Of a stretch of DNA of 32,154 bases, positions 14,002 through 22,060 are shown one piece after another. Location of the stretch: the NCBI GenBank assembly GCA_016789655.1, contig JAEUQV010000100.1, positions 1 through 32,154 on the forward strand. The letters run 5' to 3'. Position 1 is the stretch's first letter, and the number at the start of each line of letters is the position of its first letter. Below the pieces are notes generated by a model that was not told the origin of the DNA, ran no database searches, and saw nothing but the letters and a program-made list of their open reading frames with translations. The DNA comes from Candidatus Saccharimonadota bacterium. Its GTDB lineage: Bacteria > Patescibacteriota > Saccharimonadia > Saccharimonadales > UBA4665. A program made the position numbers and the translations under genes.

Positions 14002-15651
14002 TTATGGCTTGAGCGGAAGCAGCGCTGTTCTATTGCGTTCGATCAAGCGGAGTAAGACGCGCTGGTGAAAGCTAAACCGCTGTATATGCGAAGTTTCCAT
14101 CGGCTCACTGCTAGCGAGTCGTTCGCGTGCTGCATAAAAGCCGTTCCACAAACCTTGCTGTTGCCTTTCGTTCAGACTAGCGTAGTAATGTTCCCAGGCA
14201 GTCCCCCACGCCGCCGGGGTGTGGGAGGTGTAGTCAATAGAGCGCATGAGATAGTCGTACCGAGAATCGAAGACTATTCGGTAGCGCAAAGCAGCGTTGA
14301 TGGTTGTGCGCCAGTGCCGTTTTCTAGGCTGCAATGTGACTTCTACCGACTTTCGTGTGCCCCAGCTCCCACGAAAGCATGTGATTGCTGCATATAGTCT
14401 AATCGGACGAAGAACAAGGTATGACCATAATACGGCTAGAGGTGTTAGTGCATACGTGAGCAGTTGCGACCAGAGCGGTTCGTCGCTGCGGTGGACGGCA
14501 AAATAGCGTAACGCCTGGGCGTAGCCAACCAGTATGGGGATGGCTATAAGCGGCAAAAGTGGCACGTGGGGCATCGAAGGCCGTGATATTAGCATAAGCG
14601 TAAGCAGCGTAGTGGTGACGACAAACTGTAACCAGCCGACAGCTTGACGTATGAAGCCTGGTGACCAAGGTGGTAAATATTTGAGCCGCCACCATGATCG
14701 TATAAATGATCCGCGCATCCAACGTATCTGTTGTCGTACATGATGGCTCAACCTATCTGGCATCATTGTGAACACAAACGCTGTTGGCTGCTGGATAGTC
14801 TTGCCGCTACCTAGGGCATAGAGTGTCAACATGGAGTCATCCGAAAATTCCACCGGATGACCAAAAAATTCTTCGTGTAAATACGATTGTATATTCCGGC
14901 GGACTACATCTGCGCGATACGCAGCTAGCCCACCAGAATTTACAAGTACGGAGCCCAAACTGGACATCATAGAACGGTCTGTCAATTGTCCGGTCACAAA
15001 CAACAGGTCAGTAATGCGTGCCAAGAGATTGGTTCGATTGTTGCGGGCGAGAACCAGGCCGGCCACGGACTGCACGTCTGGGTCGGCAAAAGGTTTCAGA
15101 AGCTCGGCGATGGCATGCCTATCGAGCACAGAATCAGAGTCTACAGTAATAAATATCGTGGCTTGATCGGCTTTTGCGATGGCATGTGCCTGAGCATGCC
15201 GCTTGCCGGAATTGTCTTGCCGTAGCCATTTGATAGCAGAGCCATGTTTTCCGGCTTGCGTTCCCGCCCATTGCGCTACTGTACTGTATTCGACTCGCGA
15301 CCCATCATCTACCACATATATTTCTTGCGGCGGACGCGTTTGGGCGAACAGCGAGCGAATACACTCTTGGAGAGCGGCCGGATCTTCATTATAGGCGGGG
15401 ATGATCGCCGCTACATGAGCATCGGAACCTGTCGGTGCGGCACTCGTCTTTGGACGTTCCCGGTAGGAAAGACCAATCGTAATAACCAGCACCAAAAAAG
15501 AAACGATGAGAATCCAATATGAATATAGGTAGTCGATCAAGGATCCTATATGTACGGCCGTTATAAGGTGGCGCGCCGTCCATAATGCCATAGCAACCAG
15601 CGCGAACGCTGCAGCTAGCCGCACACGGCTTTTTGATAGATAGGCTTGCAT
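14002..15651 (-). CDS. Processive family-2 glycosyltransferase, hyaluronan-synthase-like
   Basis: The 549-aa membrane enzyme has two N-terminal spans (about 10-60), a GT2 catalytic domain, further hydrophobic spans (about 330-430) and a basic C-terminal extension. Catalytic motifs are IPAYNED (84-90), VVDDGS (113-118), DSDS (171-174), SDD (270-272) and the acceptor-channel motif QQIRW (307-311). QxxRW marks processive beta-glycan synthases such as HasA, NodC and BcsA. It probably polymerises a UDP-sugar and extrudes the chain, for a capsule or exopolysaccharide. The polymer is not predictable. The ~110-residue tail after the last span is unusual for HasA. The gene starts 1 nt after the stop of a small membrane-protein gene, suggesting coupled translation. 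Confidence 0.87.
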   Translation of the reverse strand: MQAYLSKSRVRLAAAFALVAMALWTARHLITAVHIGSLIDYLYSYWILIVSFLVLVITIGLSYRERPKTSAAPTGSDAHVAAIIPAYNEDPAALQECIRSLFAQTRPPQEIYVVDDGSRVEYSTVAQWAGTQAGKHGSAIKWLRQDNSGKRHAQAHAIAKADQATIFITVDSDSVLDRHAIAELLKPFADPDVQSVAGLVLARNNRTNLLARITDLLFVTGQLTDRSMMSSLGSVLVNSGGLAAYRADVVRRNIQSYLHEEFFGHPVEFSDDSMLTLYALGSGKTIQQPTAFVFTMMPDRLSHHVRQQIRWMRGSFIRSWWRLKYLPPWSPGFIRQAVGWLQFVVTTTLLTLMLISRPSMPHVPLLPLIAIPILVGYAQALRYFAVHRSDEPLWSQLLTYALTPLAVLWSYLVLRPIRLYAAITCFRGSWGTRKSVEVTLQPRKRHWRTTINAALRYRIVFDSRYDYLMRSIDYTSHTPAAWGTAWEHYYASLNERQQQGLWNGFYAARERLASSEPMETSHIQRFSFHQRVLLRLIERNRTALLPLKP

Positions 15652-15652
15652 A

Positions 15653-15826
15653 TTATTGCCTATCGATGTCTAAAGGCTTGTGGCGGCGAAAAAAGAGACG
15701 TATGCCACTAATACCGATTATTGTTATGATAAGGCTAACCGATATTATCCAGCCATACCCTATCATGTGGCCAAAGAAGGCGACACCACCTGCCGTGGCC
15801 ACCCCAAAAGGTTTCCCGTACTCCAT
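15653..15826 (-). CDS. Small membrane protein upstream of the glycosyltransferase
   Basis: The 57-aa product begins MEYGKPFGVATAGGVAFFG and has one long hydrophobic segment (GYGWIISVSLIITIIGISGI) before a basic RLFFRRHK end, so it spans the membrane once, C-terminus inside. The start at 15826 has an SD (GAAAGGA, 6 nt spacing). A GTG at 15841 is less likely because it includes that SD. It ends 1 nt before the glycosyltransferase start. The tight coupling suggests an accessory subunit of the polysaccharide synthase, but no family is recognised. Confidence 0.7.
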   Translation of the reverse strand: MEYGKPFGVATAGGVAFFGHMIGYGWIISVSLIITIIGISGIRLFFRRHKPLDIDRQ

Positions 15827-16116
15827 AAGATATCCTTTCACTTTTTGTTATTTCCGCTTTTTTGCGGCTTGTATGGGCAATTAATTGTTTCTGTGGAGCC
15901 CGATCCCGCAAGAGATAGGTGGCTACCCGGTTTCGCTACTAGCTCCGCTCCCTTCAAGCGACCAGATACAAAGGAAGTTTCATAGCCTATAACCAACTAA
16001 TTGTGAGTATATGTTAACACAAATTACACATAAACGCAATACTTTTGCATAATCAATAATCAGCGATATAGAAAAGGGCAATTTATAACTCACACTAATT
16101 TAATGCGCAAGGTGAG

Positions 16117-16368
16117 TTATTTGAGTCGGCTGAAGAGCCACTTCAAAAGTTCAAGAGGACTCTCGTGAGACTCCGCCTCTTGGAGTTGATCCGTGCTGAA
16201 GGCAGCAAAAAATGCCAGCCATGTCGTGAGACCGCAGATACCGATAAGCAAGATAGGCAAGGAAGCAAGATACCCCCGGAATGGCAAAAAACCAAAGGAG
16301 ATGATGACTATAAGCATAAGGGCAAATGCCCCCGATCCAATAGCAACGAGTTTTTGACGTGCCGTCAT
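16117..16368 (-). CDS. Small two-helix membrane protein, unknown function
   Basis: The 83-aa product has two hydrophobic spans (about 9-31 and 35-57) and a charged C-terminal helix (QLQEAESHESPLELLKWLF). I do not recognise a family. It has a promoter-like TATACT ending 6 nt before its ATG, and lies 27 bp downstream of the riboflavin kinase gene on the same strand. It may therefore be both the last gene of the lysC operon and separately transcribed. A 9-bp inverted repeat (16085-16093 with 16112-16120) straddles its stop codon. Confidence 0.65.
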   Translation of the reverse strand: MTARQKLVAIGSGAFALMLIVIISFGFLPFRGYLASLPILLIGICGLTTWLAFFAAFSTDQLQEAESHESPLELLKWLFSRLK

Positions 16369-16374
16369 ACAGTA

Positions 16375-16380
16375 AGTATA
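16375..16380 (-). promoter_or_regulatory. -10 box of the 83-aa membrane protein gene, leaderless type
   Basis: On the minus strand TATACT ends 6 nt before the ATG at 16368, between this gene and the end of the riboflavin kinase gene. Confidence 0.55.
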
Positions 16381-16395
16381 ACCTAAATGTAACGA

Positions 16396-16773
16396 TTATG
16401 CAGCTGCACGGACTGCAGCTACATCGGCTTGCAGCCTATCCATCAATTCTTGCTGGCCAGGGAAATTACTTGGTTGCCGGATGAATTTTCCGAGCTTAAA
16501 TTGCAGGGTAGCCTCGTATATGTCGCCATTAAAATCTAGCAGGTGAATTTCTAATACACGTTTCGTTTCGCCAAGCGTTATGCGGGGTCCCAGATAAAGT
16601 GCACCTCTGTAATTTCGTGATCCCAGACGAACCTTGGCTGCATAGACTCCTTCTTTTTCGATGTGAGCCAGCAGTGTAGGGTCAAGATTGGCCGTCGGAA
16701 AGTTGAGTGTGCGTCCGACCTGATCTCCACGGATGACGGTGCCAGTGAACCAAGTGACGTCTAATGTGCCCAT
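16396..16773 (-). CDS. Stand-alone riboflavin kinase
   Basis: Riboflavin kinase phosphorylates riboflavin to FMN. Most bacteria carry it as the C-terminal half of bifunctional RibF. Here the 125-aa protein is only the kinase beta-barrel: VIRGDQVGRTLNFPTANL (phosphate and Mg loop), EGVYAAKV, YRGALYLGPR and the LEIHLLDFNGDIY motif containing the catalytic Glu. No FAD synthetase domain is present or encoded nearby. The start lies 1 nt after the asd stop on the same strand, so it belongs to the lysC-hom-asd operon, an unexpected partner. Confidence 0.88.
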   Translation of the reverse strand: MGTLDVTWFTGTVIRGDQVGRTLNFPTANLDPTLLAHIEKEGVYAAKVRLGSRNYRGALYLGPRITLGETKRVLEIHLLDFNGDIYEATLQFKLGKFIRQPSNFPGQQELMDRLQADVAAVRAAA

Positions 16774-16774
16774 A

Positions 16775-17866
16775 CTAAACCCGATTTGCGATATAGCCTT
16801 TGGCTGCCAGAAGCTCTGCCATCAGCACGGCTCCACCAGCAGCCCCGCGCACGGTGTTGTGAGCTAGCGCCACGAATTGCCACTCGTGGTCATCGATCTG
16901 CCGTAAACGACCCACAGAAATACCCATGCCATTCTCGTAGTCTCGATCGAGGCGAGTTTGTGGTCGATTGTCCTCTTCAAAATATTGGATGAGCTGTTTG
17001 GGGGCGGAGGGCAGGTTGAGCCCGGCTAGGGGGTTTTGGAAATCGTTGACGGCTGACACAATCGCATCTTTGGTCGGCGCTTCGGCGAATTGCACCCACA
17101 CCGAGGCCATATGCCCATCAGTGACGGGCACCCGTATGCAGGTAGCATGGATGACCGGCGTCATGGCTAGGCCTATACCATTTTTGTCTAACTTGCCCCA
17201 AATCTTCATGGGTTCACGCTCGGATTTTTCCTCTTCGCCGCCTATGTACGGGATGACATTATCGACCATTTCGGGCCAGGTTTCGAAGGTTTTACCGGCA
17301 CCGGAAATGGCTTGCAGGCTGGTGACGCTTACATCGTGCGGCTTGAACGCTCGTAGAGCAGTCAAAACCGAAACGTACGACTGAATAGAACAGTTGGGCT
17401 TGACGGCTATTAGCCCGGTGCTCCAGCCGCGATTTTTGCGCTGCACGTCGATGAGCGCGGCGTGCTCGGGGTTGACCTCGGGCATAATCATGGGCACGTC
17501 TTCGGTCCAGCGATGGGCCGAGTTGTTCGATATCACGGCCACCCCAGCGGCAGCGTAGGCTTCCTCTATACGGCGGATATCAGCTTTATCCATGTCAAGC
17601 GCACAAAACACCACATCGACAGCCGCGGCAATGCTTGCAAGGTCATCTTCGACGGAAAGTACCGTAAGCTCTGCAATATCTTCCGGTATAGCTGTCTGCA
17701 TAGCCCACCGGTCTGCCACTGCGGTGCGGTACGATTTGCCGGCTGAACGCGGTGAAGCGGCCAGAGTGGTGACCTGGAACCAAGGGTGAGCATCGAGTAA
17801 GCTTATAAAACGCTGGCCAACCATACCAGTTGCGCCCAGCACGGCTGTCTTATAGGTCTGCGTCAT
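16775..17866 (-). CDS. asd: Aspartate-semialdehyde dehydrogenase (archaeal/fungal type)
   Basis: Asd reduces aspartyl phosphate to aspartate semialdehyde with NADPH, the second step toward Lys, Thr and Met. The 363-aa protein has the nucleotide loop VLGATGMVGQRF (9-20), catalytic Cys 159 in KPNCSIQSYV, the catalytic His 252 in RVPVTDGH, and HNTVRGAAGGAVLMAELL near the end. The NCSI motif and the length match the archaeal/fungal branch rather than the E. coli type (GNCTVS). The ATG overlaps the hom stop (ATGA, 4 bp), with AAGGAG about 10 nt upstream. Confidence 0.95.
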   Translation of the reverse strand: MTQTYKTAVLGATGMVGQRFISLLDAHPWFQVTTLAASPRSAGKSYRTAVADRWAMQTAIPEDIAELTVLSVEDDLASIAAAVDVVFCALDMDKADIRRIEEAYAAAGVAVISNNSAHRWTEDVPMIMPEVNPEHAALIDVQRKNRGWSTGLIAVKPNCSIQSYVSVLTALRAFKPHDVSVTSLQAISGAGKTFETWPEMVDNVIPYIGGEEEKSEREPMKIWGKLDKNGIGLAMTPVIHATCIRVPVTDGHMASVWVQFAEAPTKDAIVSAVNDFQNPLAGLNLPSAPKQLIQYFEEDNRPQTRLDRDYENGMGISVGRLRQIDDHEWQFVALAHNTVRGAAGGAVLMAELLAAKGYIANRV

Positions 17867-18897
17867 AGGGCATGTTCTCCTTTTAACACCAGCTCGGCTG
17901 CCAGACAGTCGGCAAATACGCCTGCCGCGGTTACCGGTACGCCTGCGCCGGGGCCTTTTACGATAAGCGGGTTATCTAGGTACCGCTTGGTTTTGATGAC
18001 AATGATATTGTCAGGACCATGCAACCCACCGATGTCAGATGTAGCTGGAACTGCCATAAGCCTTACGCTGTGCTCAGTTGGGCTCACGGTGGCGACGTAG
18101 CGAAGAACATTACCAGCCTGTTTAGCATCGGTCGCTTTTTGGGCATACTCGGAATCGAGCGTGGAAACTTGCTTTATGAAGTCTTCGGGCGCAAGATCGG
18201 CAAGGGCATCGCTGTATAACTTCTCGACTGCGACATCATTGATTTCGAGCTTTTTACCCAGTACACGAGATAAAATAAGCACTTTACGGGCTACATCCAT
18301 ACCTGAAAGATCATCGCGCGGATCTGGTTCTGTGAAGCCAAGTGCTTTCGCTTGGGTAACTGCGGCTGAAAAACTAGTGCCGGTTTCGAGCTCTGAAAAA
18401 ATATAACCAAGCGTCCCGCTAAAACAACCCTGGATTTCGACGATTTCGTCGCCGGTTGCCAGTAGTGATTTAAGTGTAGAAATGACCGGTAACCCAGCCC
18501 CAACACTAGTTTCGTAAAATAGCCGGTTGCCACCAAGAGCATGTAGCTCGTCCCAGTCGGCTTGCGAGCCAGTAAGGGGTTTTTTGTTTGACATGGTGAC
18601 AGCTCCGCCACGTTGTAGCGCAGCCTTCATGACGGGCAAAGTAAGATTGATCGCAGTCGTATCTACAAGGATAAATGGATCCGTCATTTGATCTACGCAG
18701 TCGAGAGCTGCTACAGCCTTGTCGGCATTTTCGGGAAAGGCATGAAGTTGACTGCTAGTAAGGCCATCGGCCGCGAATAAACCACCTGCAACGTCGAATA
18801 AGCCATGATATACCAGGTCTGACCCATAGGTTGTTACTTGTTCTAAAAGTTCACGGCCGACATTTCCAATGCCAATATGGAGCACAGCAGTTTTCAT
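17863..18897 (-). CDS. hom: Homoserine dehydrogenase (no regulatory ACT domain)
   Basis: Hom reduces aspartate semialdehyde to homoserine. The 344-aa protein has a Rossmann loop HIGIGNVGREL, MSNKKPLTG (Lys near 105) and the family signature GFTEPDPRDDLSGMDVARK, ending in catalytic Lys 205. The C-terminus stops after the catalytic fold (KGPGAGVPVTAAGVFADCLAAELV). It thus lacks the ACT domain through which many bacterial enzymes are inhibited by threonine, as in the yeast and ThrA-domain forms. The ATG overlaps the lysC stop by 4 bp, with AAAGGGATC as SD. Confidence 0.94.
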   Translation of the reverse strand: MKTAVLHIGIGNVGRELLEQVTTYGSDLVYHGLFDVAGGLFAADGLTSSQLHAFPENADKAVAALDCVDQMTDPFILVDTTAINLTLPVMKAALQRGGAVTMSNKKPLTGSQADWDELHALGGNRLFYETSVGAGLPVISTLKSLLATGDEIVEIQGCFSGTLGYIFSELETGTSFSAAVTQAKALGFTEPDPRDDLSGMDVARKVLILSRVLGKKLEINDVAVEKLYSDALADLAPEDFIKQVSTLDSEYAQKATDAKQAGNVLRYVATVSPTEHSVRLMAVPATSDIGGLHGPDNIIVIKTKRYLDNPLIVKGPGAGVPVTAAGVFADCLAAELVLKGEHAL

Positions 18898-20315
18898 GCT
18901 TTGGGATCCCTTTCTAACTTAAACGCATCGTGGATATGCCGTACGGCTGCGGGAACGTCCGTCTCGTCTATGACGAGGGAAATATTGCGTTCCGAAGAGC
19001 CCTGGGCAATCGCTACGATATTAATATTTGACTCGCCTAAACTACTGAGTGTCTTACCGGCTACGCCCGGGTGCCCATGCATACCTTCGCCAACCACAGC
19101 GATGATTGCTAAATTTTCTCGGAGCTTGACCATCTCGATACTGTGACGCGAGAGGTCACGACGGAATTCCTCATGGAGTGCATCGGTAGCGTGTTTGCCG
19201 TCAGCGCGCTTCACCACCAGGGATATGTTGTATTGCGAAGAAGCCTGAGAAATAAACAGTACACTTACTTTAGCCACAGCCAATGCCCCAAATACTCTTG
19301 CAGCGAACCCTGGCACACCGGTCATGCCCTTACCCTGTACGGTTATAAGCGAGAGCTGCTTCATGCTGGTGATGGCTTTGACTTCATGTGAATCTGGTGT
19401 TGCGAGCTCAGTGATGTGGGTGCCGACCGCTTGCGGCTCGAGAGTATTCTTGATAACTATAGGGGTTTGCTTCAGGGCAGCTGGCAGCATAGTGAAAGGA
19501 TGCAATACTTTGGCGCCAAAATACGACAACTCAGCAGCTTCATCGTATGAAAGATGATCGATGGTGCGTGCTTTGGGAATGATACGTGGGTCAGCAGTCA
19601 TCACCCCAGTCACGTCCGTCCAGATCCAGACTTCGTGTGCATCGAGACAGTAGCCGAGTATGGTGGCAGAATAGTCCGATCCGCCTCGACCTAGTGTAGT
19701 GACGATGCCTTTGGTGGTTGCACCCATAAAGCCGGTTACCACAGGCGTCACCAATTCAGCCAAGAGCGGACTGAGCGTGCGCTTGGTTTTTTTGGCCGAA
19801 GCTTTTAAGTCAGGTTGAGTGTCGCCAAACTTATCGTCGGTTACTATGCAGCGGTTGGCAGTGACCGGTTCAGCCGCCACGCCATGCTGTACCAGCGATG
19901 CCGCTACAAGTTGTACGCTTAATCTTTCCCCGAATGAGGTTATAAGGTCGCGGGCGCGTGGGGTGAGTTCGCGTAACATATACACACCCTCTAGCCAGCC
20001 GCTGAGTTCGTCGAGGTCTTTCGTTACGTTGGCGCGCAAGCTAGTAGCTGTATCGGCGTCGAGTTTAAGGGATTCAATTGCAGCTATGTGTTTGTGACGA
20101 ATTGTATCTACGATATCGCGAAATGATTTTTGGGCACGTTGCTCGGCGTGCTCAGCCGCTTGTACGAGCAAATCTGTAACGCCGCTCATAGCCGAAACTA
20201 CAACGACGACTTGGTATGTTTTTGAAGCATCTCGTACGATAGTCGCGACATCTCTTATGCGCTCTGCGCTACCAACTGAAGTCCCGCCAAATTTCATTAC
20301 TACCACTTTTTTCAT
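18894..20315 (-). CDS. lysC: Aspartate kinase with two C-terminal ACT domains
   Basis: LysC phosphorylates aspartate, the committed step of the aspartate family. The 473-aa protein opens with MKKVVVMKFGGTSVGSAER, the amino-acid-kinase phosphate loop. It continues with the Asp-binding RELTPRARDLITSFGERLS and LGRGGSDYSATI, and ends with tandem ACT domains (FISQASSQYNISLVV, IAQGSSERNISLVID) that usually bind Lys or Thr for feedback. It is of normal length. The ATG at 20315 is chosen because a TTGGCT-17 bp-TACACT promoter ends 6 nt before it; a start at 20333 would lie in the promoter. It is first in a run lysC-hom-asd-riboflavin kinase with 4-bp overlaps or 1-nt gaps. Confidence 0.95.
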   Translation of the reverse strand: MKKVVVMKFGGTSVGSAERIRDVATIVRDASKTYQVVVVVSAMSGVTDLLVQAAEHAEQRAQKSFRDIVDTIRHKHIAAIESLKLDADTATSLRANVTKDLDELSGWLEGVYMLRELTPRARDLITSFGERLSVQLVAASLVQHGVAAEPVTANRCIVTDDKFGDTQPDLKASAKKTKRTLSPLLAELVTPVVTGFMGATTKGIVTTLGRGGSDYSATILGYCLDAHEVWIWTDVTGVMTADPRIIPKARTIDHLSYDEAAELSYFGAKVLHPFTMLPAALKQTPIVIKNTLEPQAVGTHITELATPDSHEVKAITSMKQLSLITVQGKGMTGVPGFAARVFGALAVAKVSVLFISQASSQYNISLVVKRADGKHATDALHEEFRRDLSRHSIEMVKLRENLAIIAVVGEGMHGHPGVAGKTLSSLGESNINIVAIAQGSSERNISLVIDETDVPAAVRHIHDAFKLERDPKA

Positions 20316-20321
20316 GGTTAA

Positions 20322-20350
20322 AGTGTAGCGCACGTCGATGTGCGAGCCAA
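20322..20350 (-). promoter_or_regulatory. Promoter of the lysC operon, leaderless type
   Basis: On the minus strand, TTGGCT (20345-20350), a 17-bp spacer and TACACT (20322-20327) end 6 nt before the lysC ATG. There is no room for a lysine riboswitch or T-box leader, so control by such a leader is excluded if this promoter is the one used. Confidence 0.65.
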
Positions 20351-20519
20351 GTATGAATTTGCAGGTTGGGCGTGGTTAGTACGAAAAGAACTTACGAAAA
20401 GATGTCTCATAGCTTATGGGTTGAAGTTTCGGGGAGCTACAAGCGGCGCATTGTCTTAATGTGAGCCGTTTCGTACGCTTTCAACCAACTTTGCTGTAGT
20501 AAATGCAAAACGATTGTAC

Positions 20520-20525
20520 TACAAT
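20520..20525 (+). promoter_or_regulatory. -10 box of the response-regulator gene, leaderless type
   Basis: TACAAT ends 6 nt before the ATG at 20532. No clear -35 at the right spacing. The 20316-20531 gap holds only the two divergent promoters. Confidence 0.5.
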
Positions 20526-20531
20526 CAGGTC

Positions 20532-21020
20532 ATGGATCCACAGCAGAACTCTAAAAAAATCATCATAGTAGAGGATAACGCAAGCCTCGCCGAAATATAT
20601 AAAACCCGTCTTGAGTTGCTCGGCTACACCTGTTTCGTAGCCTACAATGGCATAACCGGGCTGTATTTTATCCAGAAAGAAATACCGGACTTAGTATTGC
20701 TTGATCTAATGATTCCAGATATTTCCGGCGGCCAAGTGCTCGCTACTATGCGTGGCAGCGATTGGGGCAAAACTATCCCTGTGTACGTCATCTCTAACCT
20801 TAATGAAACCGAAGCCCCGAAAGATTTACGTGATCTTGGTATATCTGGCTATTCTGTTAAGGCGATGATGACAGAAGACACTGTCGATAAAATCGTAAAC
20901 AGTATTTTACGCCCCGATGTACAACCAGCCCCTCCCGAAATGGGTGTTATCCCAACCGGCCAGCCAACTTTGGCCGATATACCCGTACATGAAGCCCCCC
21001 CCGAGACTCCTGCGGCATAA
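20532..21020 (+). CDS. Stand-alone response regulator receiver domain
   Basis: The 162-aa protein is a CheY-like receiver with all key residues: Glu 14/Asp 15 (IIIVEDN), phospho-acceptor Asp 58 (LVLLDLMIPD), Ser 88 (VISNL) and Lys 110 (GYSVKA). After about residue 125 comes a Pro-rich tail (PAPPEMGVIPTGQPT) with no DNA-binding or enzymatic domain. Output must be by protein contact, as for CheY- or PilG-type regulators. No kinase is encoded nearby. It precedes the giant adhesin gene in the same direction, so it could control surface or pilus behaviour, but nothing shows this directly. Confidence 0.88.
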   Translation: MDPQQNSKKIIIVEDNASLAEIYKTRLELLGYTCFVAYNGITGLYFIQKEIPDLVLLDLMIPDISGGQVLATMRGSDWGKTIPVYVISNLNETEAPKDLRDLGISGYSVKAMMTEDTVDKIVNSILRPDVQPAPPEMGVIPTGQPTLADIPVHEAPPETPAA

Positions 21021-21152
21021 CTTAATTAATCTAATAGCGTACCTCGTGCTGTATTTGCTACAGCTGAGTAGCGAAAAAACAGTATGGCGCTTTGTGCACA
21101 ATTAGGATTATATGATGTGGAAAACGCAGCAATAAACGAGCCATAATGGCTA

Positions 21153-21181
21153 TTGCCCCCGTTCGCTATATTGCTTATACT
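21153..21181 (+). promoter_or_regulatory. Promoter of the giant adhesin gene
   Basis: TTGCCC (21153-21158), a 17-bp spacer and TATACT (21176-21181), then a ~30-nt leader with SD AAAGGG 6 nt before the ATG at 21216. The intact expression signals suggest the gene is, or recently was, transcribed. Confidence 0.6.
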
Positions 21182-21215
21182 TCAACGTAAGAATACTTGT
21201 GCGAAAGGGTATGCC

Positions 21216-22022
21216 ATGTCGTTGGTAAGAGCAAAAACATTACTGTTGGTGGTTGTATTGACCGCTGGCACATTTATTGGGTATCATCAATTTTTCGATA
21301 AAACGGTTACGGACACAAGCTCCAATAAAATACTCCAGGGTATTGCACAAGACCCGGAGTTTTTAAAATACTTCGGGTAAAGCCTGCAATCCATAACAAC
21401 CCTCGATACAGATAATGACGGCACCCCAGACGTCAAAGACTCAGATATCGACAACGATGGAACCCCGAACGCTCAAGATTCAGACGTCGATGACGATGGT
21501 ACCCCGAAAAGTAGCGACCCCTCTAGCACACTTGTTAGCCTAGTCGCGTCAAATGGCCTGACCGACCCAGCAAAGGGCGATAAGGGCGATAAAGGCGATA
21601 CTGGTGCAAACGGCTCAAGCGGTGGCGGTGGCAGCGCTGGCCAGAACGGCGATAGTGGCACGAGCGGTCTTAATGGCTCCGAAGGCATAAGCGGAATAAA
21701 TGGCGGCTCCGGTTCGAATGGAGCGAACGGCATCTCTGGCACAACGGGCATCCCAGGCGAAAAAAGCGATAAAGGCGATAAGGGTGATACCGGCGCAACC
21801 GGCGCCAAGGGCGATAAGGGCACCGTAGGCGTCGTGACCAATGACGGTGTCATCAAAACGACATTGACTGGCTCAGATCTTGACATACAGCTGCTCGTCG
21901 CTGCTAACTCAGGTCTAGAGAAAACAGCCTCAGGCCTAACCTCAAGACTACCTGCGCAGCCAACGAGCTGCTTAAATGGACCGGTTCAGCCTGGGATTGC
22001 GCCAGCGATGATGGCGGCATAA
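21216..22022 (+). pseudogene. Disrupted 5' part of the giant adhesin gene (in-frame stop, then frameshift)
   Basis: From the ATG at 21216 a signal-peptide or anchor-like N-terminus (MSLVRAKTLLLVVVLTAGTF) runs 54 codons to a TAA at 21378-21380. The same frame then continues for over 200 codons of clearly protein-like sequence. It has calcium-type DTDNDGTPD repeats (21402-21510), collagen-like Gly-X-Y repeats (GDKGDKGDTG, 21573-21830) and an ordinary beta-type segment. Near 21941 the sense frame jumps: in this frame the end is nonsense, while the frame of the giant ORF reads TTCAANELLKWTGSAWDC onward. One missing C in the ACCTCAAG context (21939-21946) would join them as SGLTLKTTCAAN. So 21216-29884 appears to be one ~2,890-codon gene with a nonsense codon and a single-base deletion. 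Sequence error, pseudogene and recoding are not distinguished. Confidence 0.75.
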
Positions 22023-22060
22023 CATACAGCGGGGGAACAGGCATACAGGTTTCAGCCGGA

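Noticed and set aside
20316-20400. Lysine riboswitch or T-box before lysC
   Set aside because: The best promoter ends 6 nt before the start codon, leaving no leader for a riboswitch.
21378-21380. Stop-codon reassignment
   Set aside because: All other genes end normally at TAA, TAG or TGA; known CPR recoding concerns TGA, not TAA.
21711-21730. GGTTCGAAT, a tRNA T-loop look-alike
   Set aside because: It lies in frame within the Gly-rich repeat coding region and has no cloverleaf around it.
21473-21886. Minus-strand open frame rich in Pro-Leu-Ser
   Set aside because: It is the reverse reading of the Gly-X-Y collagen-like repeats; the repeat composition keeps the antisense frame open.
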